64,000 bases of DNA from Desulfosporosinus youngiae DSM 17734 (GTDB lineage: Bacteria > Bacillota > Desulfitobacteriia > Desulfitobacteriales > Desulfitobacteriaceae). The notes beneath the pieces are model-generated. The model was given only the letters and a program-made list of their open reading frames with translations, was not told where the DNA came from and did no database searches. The position numbers were made by a program, and so were the translations under genes. How positions within the stretch are numbered: position 1 is the stretch's first letter; the number at the start of each line of letters is the position of its first letter. Positions 7,667-15,301 of this stretch are shown one piece after another. The stretch spans positions 1,694,226 to 1,758,225 of the forward strand of contig NZ_CM001441.1 in the NCBI RefSeq assembly GCF_000244895.1, written 5' to 3'.

Positions 7667-9364
7667 ATGGCTCGGAAAATGAAAGTGGGTATTGTTGGCA
7701 TGGGCCAAGGAGGGACATCAATCTATAAGACGCTGCGTAGTATTGAACATGTCGAGATTGTTGTAGTTTGCGATTGTATTGAGAGTGCAAAGGGGATGCA
7801 GTTTGCACAATTAGACGGAGTGCAGACTTGTGTGTCAGTCCATGATCTTGCAAAGGTTCCCGGCCTTGATGTAATCATTGAGGCTACAGGACTTGATTCC
7901 ATTCGAGAACAACTTGAACATAATAAAGAGAAATCGACTGCAGTTATTGAGGCTCAAGGAGCCGATCTAATGATGTGTATCATAGAAGAGAAAGAAAAGC
8001 TGGCAGATATCAAGCGTGTTAAAGGAGAACTGGATGCCATTTTGAACTCAGTGCAGGAAGCCATAGAAGTCGCCAGCATTGACGGTATGATTAAATATGT
8101 CAACCCGTCCTTTAGTCGTGTGACATCAATTAACGCTGGTCAACGAATTGGCAGGAATATTTTCGAGGTCTCTCCTAATGGCGCTTTAGCTCGTTCTCTT
8201 CGAACCCATGAAGCAGTGTTCGCCCATCGTGCTGTCGTTGGAGGGGCGGATGTAGAGGTGATTGCCAATGCATCACCCATTGTCGTTGACGGCAAAATGG
8301 AAGGTGCTGTGGTCGTTTTTCAACCCCTGACAGACATTTATAAATTAATGGAGCAATTAAAGGCATCTAATCAAGTCATCAGCGATTTACAAACCCGCAT
8401 TAATCAGATCTCAACCAGCTCATATACATTTGACGACATAATTGGAAGTCATCCTGAATTTGAAAGTGCTCTGGATCTGGCTCGCAAAGCTGCCAGAAGC
8501 AACTCTACGATTCTTATTACCGGAGAGTCAGGTACTGGCAAAGAGTTATTTGCCCATGCTATTCACGGGTCAAGTTTGCGGAGAGACAAACCGTTTATCA
8601 AGGTTAACTGTGCGGCGATCCCGGAAACATTGCTCGAAAGTGAATTTTTCGGATATGAAAAAGGAGCGTTCACTGGGGCGGTGAAAACAAAACTCGGTAA
8701 GATGGAGCTGGCTAATGGCGGAACGATTTTTTTAGATGAGATTGGAGATATGAACCTGTATCTGCAGGCAAAATTACTGCGCGTTTTGCAGGAAATGGAG
8801 TTTGAACGGGTAGGAGGATCGCAAACTATTAATGTGGATGTCCGAGTGATTGCGGCGACCAACCGAAATTTACTGGAGATGGCCCAAAAAGGGGATTTTC
8901 GAGATGATCTTTTTTACCGCCTCAATGTTGTAGAATTGCGTTTGCCATCCCTTAGAAACCATAAAGATGATATTCCGGCCTATGTGCATTCCCTGATAGC
9001 CAAGTTTAATCGCAAATTCGGAAAACATGTTAAGGGGCTGACTGCACAAGCAGAAGAAATATTGATGCAGTATGATTGGCCTGGGAATATACGTGAACTC
9101 CAAAATGTCGTAGAACGGGCTATGGTAACGGTTGACGAAGAAATAATTACCCATAAACAAATTCTTAATCTTGTAGACTCTTCGAGAACACAACACCAGG
9201 AGCAGATCATCGAAGGCATCATGCCCATTGAACAGATGGAAAAAAAGATGATTCGTCTGGCTTTAGAGAGCTACGGTGACTCGGTTGAAGGAAAGAAGCA
9301 AGCTGCAAAAGCGTTAAAGATATCCTTAGCAACACTCTATAATAAATTAAAGGTAATGTCCTAA
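7667..9364 (+). CDS. Sigma-54-dependent activator with N-terminal Rossmann domain and PAS domain
   Basis: Enhancer-binding transcriptional activator, 565 residues. Residues 1-110 form a Rossmann-like nucleotide-binding domain: 'KVGIVGMGQGG' with GxGxxG, then an acidic residue after beta-2 ('VVVCDC') and 'DVIIEATG', as in NAD(P)-dependent dehydrogenases. A PAS domain covers about 125-230. The AAA+ sigma-54 domain covers about 256-490, with Walker A 'GESGTGKE' and the sigma-54 contact loop 'GAFTGA' (about 333). A Fis-type HTH ends the protein ('GKKQAAKALKISLATLYNKL'). GGGAGGT precedes the ATG. It lies directly upstream of the sigma-54 promoter of the frd/sdh operon, its most likely target. Sensing of NAD(H)-type redox state is my inference. 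Confidence 0.9.
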   Translation: MARKMKVGIVGMGQGGTSIYKTLRSIEHVEIVVVCDCIESAKGMQFAQLDGVQTCVSVHDLAKVPGLDVIIEATGLDSIREQLEHNKEKSTAVIEAQGADLMMCIIEEKEKLADIKRVKGELDAILNSVQEAIEVASIDGMIKYVNPSFSRVTSINAGQRIGRNIFEVSPNGALARSLRTHEAVFAHRAVVGGADVEVIANASPIVVDGKMEGAVVVFQPLTDIYKLMEQLKASNQVISDLQTRINQISTSSYTFDDIIGSHPEFESALDLARKAARSNSTILITGESGTGKELFAHAIHGSSLRRDKPFIKVNCAAIPETLLESEFFGYEKGAFTGAVKTKLGKMELANGGTIFLDEIGDMNLYLQAKLLRVLQEMEFERVGGSQTINVDVRVIAATNRNLLEMAQKGDFRDDLFYRLNVVELRLPSLRNHKDDIPAYVHSLIAKFNRKFGKHVKGLTAQAEEILMQYDWPGNIRELQNVVERAMVTVDEEIITHKQILNLVDSSRTQHQEQIIEGIMPIEQMEKKMIRLALESYGDSVEGKKQAAKALKISLATLYNKLKVMS

Positions 9365-9412
9365 GATCCACAGGCGCTCAGGAATTTCTAATTACTAGAA
9401 TTATTCAATACT

Positions 9413-9459
9413 AAATTCTAGAATTTATAAATTGATTGTGTTATTTGTATACAATCAAT
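9413..9459. promoter_or_regulatory. Candidate upstream activator sites (two dyads)
   Basis: Palindrome AAATTCTAGAATTT (9413-9426) and dyad ATTGATTGT-N11-ACAATCAAT (9431-9459). They lie about 135-180 bases upstream of the sigma-54 promoter, a usual distance for activator binding. Assignment to the neighbouring sigma-54 activator is inference. Confidence 0.45.
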
Positions 9460-9592
9460 CCGGATTCGATGGGGTTTTAGACTAGTTTGAATATTAAATA
9501 GTTTCAATCAAAGCTTTCTTAAACCCAGTAAATATGAGGGTATAAATTTTTTAAAACAAATAGTCAGAAAAATTCGTTAATTCAATCTTTAT

Positions 9593-9608
9593 TGGCATGC
9601 TAATTGCT
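9593..9608 (+). promoter_or_regulatory. Sigma-54 (-24/-12) promoter of frd/sdh
   Basis: TGGCATGctaaTTGCT matches the sigma-54 consensus TGGCAYRNNNNTTGCW at every defined position, with the correct GG-to-GC spacing. Transcription would start near 9619, about 100 bases before the sdhC ATG. Confidence 0.85.
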
Positions 9609-9717
9609 ATCTATATAATTAGAACCAAAAAAATGGAGGGAGATTTAAATAGGATGTTCAGTTTCAAGAAACGGGATCTGACTTGGGCAGATAAGTTCGG
9701 AAGAGAGGATGGAGCGT

Positions 9718-10329
9718 ATGAGTACAACGACGCAAACGACTAATCATCATTTTTTAATTCGAAGAGTTCATTCATTATTAGGTCTGGTGCCCATTGGCTT
9801 TTTTCTGATGTTTCACATGGTTCTTAACTTAACAGCTCTTGGCGGAGCAGAACAGTATGACCTGATAATACACACTATGCAAAGTTTCCCTGGTATTTTC
9901 ATTATTGAACTTGTAGTGATTTTTATCCCTATAGCCCTGCATGCCATTTATGGAACCTATGTAGTTTACACCGGGCAAGCCAATGTTTTGAGATACCAAT
10001 ACGCTCGGAATTGGTTCTATATTCTTCAGCGTGTCTCAGGCATCTATTCTGTGGTCTTTGTTGTTGTTCATGTTTATTTGCTGCGCTTTGGCGAGGCCAA
10101 TTTCGCAGCACTATCCCAGTTTTTAAGTCAGCCTTTGGGATTGGTCTTTTACGTTTTAGGTGTACTATTCGCTATTTTCCATTTTACCAATGGTTTGTGG
10201 GCCTTTGCGATTACTTGGGGCCTCACGGTTGGACCTCATTCACAGAAGGTTTGGACATATGCATTAGGAGTCGTTTTTGTTCTCTTGTCCGCAGTTGGTA
10301 TGTCTGACATAGCTGCCTTTCTAAAATAA
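9718..10329 (+). CDS. sdhC: Succinate dehydrogenase/fumarate reductase cytochrome b subunit
   Basis: Single-subunit di-heme cytochrome b anchor of the Bacillus type (type B), 203 residues, five membrane helices. Conserved His residues appear in 'RRVHSLLG', 'FHMVLNL', 'ALHAIYGTY', 'VVHVYLL' and 'FHFTNG', which match the heme-ligand pattern of this family. It anchors the flavoprotein and iron-sulfur subunits to the cytoplasmic face and passes electrons to or from menaquinone. I choose ATG 9718 over 9709 because AGAGAGG is 9 bases upstream of 9718 but abuts 9709. First gene of a three-gene operon behind a sigma-54 promoter. Confidence 0.93.
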   Translation: MSTTTQTTNHHFLIRRVHSLLGLVPIGFFLMFHMVLNLTALGGAEQYDLIIHTMQSFPGIFIIELVVIFIPIALHAIYGTYVVYTGQANVLRYQYARNWFYILQRVSGIYSVVFVVVHVYLLRFGEANFAALSQFLSQPLGLVFYVLGVLFAIFHFTNGLWAFAITWGLTVGPHSQKVWTYALGVVFVLLSAVGMSDIAAFLK

Positions 10330-10410
10330 TCAGAACTTAATCCGGATAAATCGATATTATCTGTACATGAAATAAGAAGTAATTTACAAGAAAGAGTGGG
10401 AGGTCAAGGA

Positions 10411-12147
10411 ATGAGTAAAGTCATCGTAGTGGGAGGCGGCTTAGCAGGGCTGATGGCGACAATCAAGATGGCCGAAGCCGGAACGCGCGTCGACTTATTC
10501 TCTTTAGTACCCGTCAAACGGTCACACTCTGTATGTGCTCAGGGCGGGATTAACGGAGCGGTTAATACTAAAGGAGAAGGGGATTCTACTTGGAATCATT
10601 TTGATGATTCTATTTATGGGGGGGACTTTCTGGCCAATCAGCCTCCTGTAAAAGCTATGTGTGATGAGGCGCCGGGGATTATCCATTTGATGGACAGAAT
10701 GGGAGTAATGTTTAACCGGACTTCGGAGGGACTGCTTGATTTCCGACGCTTTGGAGGAACAAAGTTCTGCCGGACAGCCTTTGCAGGGGCGACAACAGGA
10801 CAACAGCTTCTTTACGCGCTCGATGAGCAAGTTCGGCGGTATGAGGTTGAGGGCTTGGTCCAAAAATATGAACAGTGGGAGCTATTGTCGGTTGTTCTTG
10901 ACGAGGGGGTTTGCCAAGGGATCGTTGCGCAAAATCTTCGTGATATGAGCATTAAATCATTTGCAGCGGACGCTGTGATTGTTGCTACAGGGGGTCCGGG
11001 AGCAGTCTTTGGAAAAAGCACAAATTCTACCATCTGCACCGGGAGTGCGGTATCGGCGTTATATCAACAAGGAGTAAAGTACGCCAATGGTGAGTTTATT
11101 CAGATTCATCCTACGGCTATTCCAGGTGATGATAAGCTGAGGCTGATGTCCGAGTCGGCCCGTGGAGAAGGCGGACGTGTCTGGACTTATAAAGATGGTC
11201 AACCATGGTATTTCCTTGAGGAGATGTTTCCCGCTTACGGCAACTTGGTTCCCCGTGATATTGCGACACGGGCGATTTATGAGGTGGTATTTGACAAAGG
11301 CCTTGGCATTAATGGAGAAAACATGGTTTACCTGGATTTGTCGCACATTGACCCGCACGTACTGCAAGTCAAGCTGGGCGGCATCCTGGAAATTTATGAA
11401 AAGTTTGTAGGGGATGATCCGAAGAAAGTGCCTATGAGAATTTTCCCGGCGGTTCATTATTCTATGGGCGGGCTTTGGGTGGATTATGACCAGATGACGA
11501 ATATCCCGGGGCTTTTTGCAGCGGGAGAATGTGAATACCAGTATCATGGGGCAAACCGTCTGGGTGCCAACTCGTTGCTTTCCGCTATTTACGGAGGTAT
11601 GGTAGCAGGGCCGAAGGCTATGGATTTTATCAATAAAAACAAGAAACAGACCCCCAGCGGCAATGAACCGGCATTTACGAACGAATTAAAACGCCAACAG
11701 GAACAATGGGCAAACATACTGGCTATGAAAGGAACGGAAAACCCTTATCTTTTGCACAAAGAACTTGGAGATATTATGACTCAGAATGTTACTGTCGTAC
11801 GCTACAATAGTAAATTGGCGGAAACTGACGTCGTGCTTAAAGAGCTCATGAAACGCTGGTATAATATCGGAAGAAGTGACAATGTTGAGTGGGGAACCCA
11901 AGAGGGAACGTTTATCCGCCAACTTTGGAATATGCTGGAGTTGGCCAGAGTTATTACTTTGGGAGCTTTGAACCGCAATGAGAGCAGAGGAGCGCACTAT
12001 AAGCCGGAATATCCGGAAAGAGATGATGAGAACTGGTTAAAAACAACGATCGCTGCTTGGACATCCACCGGTCCGGAGCTTAGTTATGAGCCGGTTGATG
12101 TGTCGTTGATTCCGCTGCGTGCCCGCCGGTACGACATTGATAAATAG
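10411..12147 (+). CDS. sdhA: Succinate dehydrogenase/fumarate reductase flavoprotein subunit
   Basis: Catalytic FAD subunit, 578 residues. The N-terminal dinucleotide motif is 'VVGGGLAGLMA'; the covalent-FAD His is in 'RSHSVCAQGGINGAVNT'; the catalytic Arg region is 'VPRDIATRAI' and the second FAD region 'YHGANRLGANSLLSA'. The sequence pattern is the epsilonproteobacterial/Bacillus type-B group. It interconverts fumarate and succinate at the inner face of the membrane; direction cannot be read from sequence, but the strict anaerobe setting and sigma-54 control fit fumarate reduction. Start ATG 10411 has GGGAGGT 6 bases upstream, better than GTG 10396. Confidence 0.94.
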   Translation: MSKVIVVGGGLAGLMATIKMAEAGTRVDLFSLVPVKRSHSVCAQGGINGAVNTKGEGDSTWNHFDDSIYGGDFLANQPPVKAMCDEAPGIIHLMDRMGVMFNRTSEGLLDFRRFGGTKFCRTAFAGATTGQQLLYALDEQVRRYEVEGLVQKYEQWELLSVVLDEGVCQGIVAQNLRDMSIKSFAADAVIVATGGPGAVFGKSTNSTICTGSAVSALYQQGVKYANGEFIQIHPTAIPGDDKLRLMSESARGEGGRVWTYKDGQPWYFLEEMFPAYGNLVPRDIATRAIYEVVFDKGLGINGENMVYLDLSHIDPHVLQVKLGGILEIYEKFVGDDPKKVPMRIFPAVHYSMGGLWVDYDQMTNIPGLFAAGECEYQYHGANRLGANSLLSAIYGGMVAGPKAMDFINKNKKQTPSGNEPAFTNELKRQQEQWANILAMKGTENPYLLHKELGDIMTQNVTVVRYNSKLAETDVVLKELMKRWYNIGRSDNVEWGTQEGTFIRQLWNMLELARVITLGALNRNESRGAHYKPEYPERDDENWLKTTIAAWTSTGPELSYEPVDVSLIPLRARRYDIDK

Positions 12148-12159
12148 GAGGGGTTAATG

Positions 12160-12912
12160 ATGGCTGAACAAAAAACAATACGGTTAAAAATCCGTCGCCA
12201 GGACGGTCCCAATAAACCCTTCCGTTGGGAAGAGTTTGAAATACCCTATCGTGAAAAACTTAATGTAATCTCTTGTCTGATGGAGATTCAGAAAAACCCG
12301 GTAACTGTCAGCGGGAAGAAAACAACTCCTGTGGTGTGGGAATGCAACTGCCTCGAAGAGGTCTGCGGAGCTTGCACCATGAATATCAACGGACAGGGCA
12401 AGCAAGCATGCTCAGCGTTGGTAGACCACCTGGAACAGCCTATTGAACTTGAACCTTTAAGCAAATTTCCCATAGTACGGGATCTGATGGTTGACCGGCA
12501 AATCATGTTCGATCATCTGAAAACAGTTCATGCCTGGATACCTATTGACGGGACTTACAATTTGGGTTCGGGACCACGGATGCCGGAAGTAAAGCGGCAG
12601 TGGGCTTATGAGCTTTCAAAATGTATGACCTGCGGATGTTGTATGGAAGCTTGTCCGCAAGTCAATTCCCGTTCCAAATTTATAGGCCCCTCAGCTATTT
12701 CTCAAGTTCGTCTGTTTAATGCTCATCCGACAGGAGAAATGAATAAACATGAACGATTGGCTCCCTTACTCGAAGAGGGGGGGATCGCCGACTGCGGGAA
12801 TGCCCAAAACTGTGTTCGTGCTTGTCCGAAGGAAATACCGCTGACAACCAGTCTGGCGGACTTGAATAGGGAGACCAATAAATTTGCGCTGAGTCGCTGG
12901 TTAAGAAAATAG
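12160..12912 (+). CDS. sdhB: Succinate dehydrogenase/fumarate reductase iron-sulfur subunit
   Basis: Electron-transfer subunit, 250 residues, with three clusters: [2Fe-2S] ligands in 'CNCLEEVCGACTMNI' plus a downstream Cys ('QACSAL'), [4Fe-4S] in 'CMTCGCCMEACPQ' and [3Fe-4S]/[4Fe-4S] ligands in 'CGNAQNCVRACPKEIP'. It links the flavoprotein to the cytochrome b anchor. AGGAGGGG at 12146-12153 gives 6-base spacing to ATG 12160; ATG 12157 is also possible. It ends the operon; a hairpin follows at 12955. Confidence 0.94.
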   Translation: MAEQKTIRLKIRRQDGPNKPFRWEEFEIPYREKLNVISCLMEIQKNPVTVSGKKTTPVVWECNCLEEVCGACTMNINGQGKQACSALVDHLEQPIELEPLSKFPIVRDLMVDRQIMFDHLKTVHAWIPIDGTYNLGSGPRMPEVKRQWAYELSKCMTCGCCMEACPQVNSRSKFIGPSAISQVRLFNAHPTGEMNKHERLAPLLEEGGIADCGNAQNCVRACPKEIPLTTSLADLNRETNKFALSRWLRK

Positions 12913-12954
12913 ATTGCACCAATAGATTTTAGATCCGGAATTCATTGTATAGTA

Positions 12955-12997
12955 GAAGTCTTAAGGGACTGGCAAAATGCTGGTTCCTTAAGGCTTC
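12955..12997 (+). terminator. Hairpin after frd/sdh operon
   Basis: GAAGTCTTAAGG (12955-12966) pairs with CCTTAAGGCTTC (12986-12997) with one G-U pair. Only a weak T-rich tail follows, so termination may be partial. Confidence 0.6.
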
Positions 12998-13047
12998 TAT
13001 ATGCTTAGTGGTATATTTTTATAGTAGCCTTTCATGCCGCTACCCTG

Positions 13048-13075
13048 AAAAAAGCCTCCTGGGTTAGACAGGAGG
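13048..13075 (-). terminator. Minus-strand intrinsic terminator in the GC-rich repeat region
   Basis: Read on the minus strand: CCTCCTG, 7-base loop, CAGGAGG, then six U (complement of AAAAAA at 13048-13053). No minus-strand gene is recognisable upstream of it, which suggests an untranslated transcript or a relic. Confidence 0.6.
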
Positions 13076-13443
13076 TCGGTTCTACTGCCTGGCTCTGGGG
13101 CGGAGCGCTTATCTGCACGCGTCTGCGAGTTCCGCCGCTGGCTCGCTGGACGATTCGCGAGCGCGTCCGAACCTCTGGGTATTTCTGCATGTGAACCTGC
13201 GGCGCGCTACGGGGACGCGAACCGTCTGCGCTCGCCTTAGCGCGGCTCCACTGACGCATCCGCTTAGCAGACAAGCGCTCCTTCAGCCAGTTTGTTGGGA
13301 ATGTAAGCAGAACTTTGGGGGGAGGCTGGTAAGGCTTCGTGGAATCTTTTTCATCTTCTGATGATGCTGCGGCAGCAGCATAGGCGTTTACCCTGAAAAA
13401 AGACCCTAACGACATATAGAAGAATCCCCAGACCCCGCAAGCA

Positions 13444-13626
13444 GGGCAGCTTCGTCCACAGAAGCGAACCCATTGCATGGAGAGGCGGTAAAAGCCCACA
13501 AGATGGTGCGGGGATACGGAGCCACGGGTTCACATCACGTATTACCCTGAGGTTTGGCGGAGTCCCGCGCCGGCGAGTGGGCAAGCCTCGGAATGCTGCG
13601 GTGAGCGGATGTGGACGAAGCTGCCT
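13444..13626 (-). mobile_element. MITE-like element, copy A
   Basis: About 183 bases bounded by terminal inverted repeats GGGCAGCTTCGTCCACA (13444-13460) and TGTGGACGAAGCTGCC (13610-13625). The interior matches, in inverted orientation, the element at 34029-34247, with only about seven substitutions over some 165 aligned bases. There is no transposase gene. The strand sign gives its orientation relative to copy B. Confidence 0.7.
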
Positions 13627-13841
13627 GCCCCCGGAGCACTCTCGTTTTCATCCTCTCTTCTGCATGTCTTTAGGGTTTGTTTCAGGGGAGGTAATTTGAG
13701 ATTATAGGTGTATATGCTAAGTTTCGAGGAAATTTTTGTTAGTTTTTTTGCACCTTGGATGCCATTTCGTTATAATGAATGGGAATACATAGTGCGCCTT
13801 TTTAGCGTAAAATTGAATTGGGTCAGGAAAGGAACTAAGAA

Positions 13842-14687
13842 ATGATTGACATTGGAAACTATCATCATCTGAGAATTGCAAATTTCACATCCTTTGGTGC
13901 TTATCTGGACGCGGGCACAGGCAGCCGGCACGATAATATTCTTCTGCCTATTAAGCAGATACCGGAGGGCGCTAAAGTAGGGGATGAATTAGAGGTTTTT
14001 ATATATCGTGATTCTGAAGAACGTTTAATCGCCACGACTAGAAAACCATTAGCCAAATTAGGAGATTTAGCCTATTTGAAAGTTAGCTCTAAGACAAAAA
14101 TTGGTGCTTTTCTGGATTGGGGCTTAGAAAGAGGGTTGTTTCTGCCCTTTAGGGAACAGAAGTATCCTATTGAAGCAGGAAAAAGTTATTTAGTCAAAGT
14201 TTATTTAGATAAGAGTCAGAGGCTAAGTGCTACCACAGAGATCTATGAGTATCTGACGTCAGATGCTCCTTATCAAAAGAACGACAAAGTAGTCGGAACA
14301 GTCTATTCAGTGAACCCTCAGCTAGGGGCCTTTGTTGCTGTGGATAATAAGTACATGGGGCTTATTCCGCTCAATGAGTGTTTTTCAGAGCTTAAAGAAG
14401 GAGACCGGGTGGAGGCCAGGGTTATCAGGGTACGGGAAGACGGCAAGCTTGATTTATCGCCAAGGGAACTGTCATATATTCAAATGGAAAGCGATACGGT
14501 AAAAATTCTTCAGGCAATTAAGGACCATGATGGATTTCTGGCTTTAAATGATAAAAGCAGCCCCCTTGAAATCCAGAGTCGTCTTAACATGAGCAAAGCA
14601 GCCTTTAAAAGAGCTGTAGGCAAACTGCTAAAAGAGAATAAAGTGGTCCAAGTAGAAGGCGGTTTGCAAGAAACGCCAATCAAGTAG
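13842..14687 (+). CDS. S1-domain RNA-binding protein, CvfB/YitL-like
   Basis: 281-residue protein of the CvfB family (conserved virulence factor B, YitL in Bacillus). It is built from tandem S1-like OB folds: an N-terminal 'LRIANFTSFGAYLDAG' unit (about 8-60), a second unit ('YLKVSSKTKIGAFLDWGL', about 78-135), a third, S1-type unit ('VGTVYSVNPQLGAFVAVDN', about 148-205) and a C-terminal winged-helix-like tail ('PLEIQSRLNMSKAAFKRAVG'). Binds RNA; the precise role in anaerobes is unknown. Start ATG 13842 with AGGAAAGGAAC upstream. The yaiI/yqxD-like gene starts 51 bases after its stop and may be co-transcribed. Confidence 0.88.
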   Translation: MIDIGNYHHLRIANFTSFGAYLDAGTGSRHDNILLPIKQIPEGAKVGDELEVFIYRDSEERLIATTRKPLAKLGDLAYLKVSSKTKIGAFLDWGLERGLFLPFREQKYPIEAGKSYLVKVYLDKSQRLSATTEIYEYLTSDAPYQKNDKVVGTVYSVNPQLGAFVAVDNKYMGLIPLNECFSELKEGDRVEARVIRVREDGKLDLSPRELSYIQMESDTVKILQAIKDHDGFLALNDKSSPLEIQSRLNMSKAAFKRAVGKLLKENKVVQVEGGLQETPIK

Positions 14688-14738
14688 GGACGATTCAGGA
14701 TTACCCCTATCCGACACCACGGAAAGGTGAGGTGTAGC

Positions 14739-15197
14739 GTGAAGATTATTGTTGATGCCGATGCCTGCCCCAAGTCGGTATTGCAGATTTGTTTTAAAGT
14801 TGCTCGGGACCGCGATATCCCTGTTTGGACCGTGGCCAGTTTTAACCACAACATAGTATCCGACCATCATATAGTTGTGGGTAACTCTTCGCAAGAGGCG
14901 GATATTCGGATTGTAAATATTGCTCTGGCAGGAGATGTGGCAGTGACCCAGGATTGGGGTTTGGCGGCCATGCTGTTAGGTAAAGGAGTCAGGTGTTTAA
15001 ATCCCATGGGGAGAGAGTTTGACCCCTCTACAATTGAGTTTTTATTGGAGGAGCGGGAAGCCAAAGCAAAATTCCGCAGAAGCGGGGGCAGAACTAAAGG
15101 GCCTAAAAAAAGAATGACGGAAAATGATCAGCAATTTGAAGCAGCTCTGCAGAAAATACTTGAAACATTCTTTATGACTTATCAGCATGAAGGTTAA
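14739..15197 (+). CDS. YaiI/YqxD family (UPF0178, DUF188) protein
   Basis: 152-residue member of the UPF0178 family, a PIN/NYN-like nuclease-fold group without an established reaction. Family hallmarks: N-terminal '[12 protein letters not shown]' (acidic residues of the presumed metal site), '[27 protein letters not shown]' (positions about 55-81) and the basic '[13 protein letters not shown]' tail. I choose GTG 14739, with AGGTGAGG about 8 bases upstream, because relatives begin a few residues before the VDADACP motif; GTG 14727 is the alternative. Confidence 0.87.
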   Translation: MKIIVDADACPKSVLQICFKVARDRDIPVWTVASFNHNIVSDHHIVVGNSSQEADIRIVNIALAGDVAVTQDWGLAAMLLGKGVRCLNPMGREFDPSTIEFLLEEREAKAKFRRSGGRTKGPKKRMTENDQQFEAALQKILETFFMTYQHEG

Positions 15198-15301
15198 CTT
15201 AATAAAAGGCTTTGCACTTTTGACCAAATTTGATTAAACTATGGTTAGAGGCTCCGGCTTGCCGGTGCCCCCTACTTATTTAAATACGATGGAGGTTTAC
15301 A

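Larger units (their letters stand above)
9365..9717 (+). other. Intergenic regulatory region upstream of frd/sdh
   Basis: About 350 bases without a recognised gene. It holds a 14-bp palindrome AAATTCTAGAATTT (9413-9426), a related half-site CTAGAATT at 9395-9402, an inverted repeat ATTGATTGT / ACAATCAAT (9431-9439 / 9451-9459) and a sigma-54 promoter (9593-9608). A 29-codon reading frame (ATG 9654, stop ending 9743) overlaps the sdhC start in another frame; it is charged, has only a distant GGAGGG and could be a leader peptide or chance. Confidence 0.6.
12913..13841. other. GC-rich intergenic region with repeats
   Basis: About 930 bases without a credible gene. After the frd/sdh hairpin it is much richer in G+C than its surroundings. 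It contains a minus-strand terminator (13048-13075), a duplicated word TACCCTGAAAAAAG (near 13041 and 13390), a hairpin ATGCTGC/GCAGCAT (13364-13381) and the inverted-repeat element described separately (13444-13626). Long open frames on the minus strand here pass through the terminator and the repeats and look like chance frames of GC-rich DNA. Confidence 0.7.

Noticed and set aside
11059-11547. 162-codon minus-strand frame inside sdhA
   Set aside because: Antisense shadow of a strongly conserved gene.
13032-13584. Minus-strand frames in the GC-rich region
   Set aside because: They cross a terminator hairpin and the inverted-repeat element, have odd composition and resemble no protein; treated as repeat DNA.
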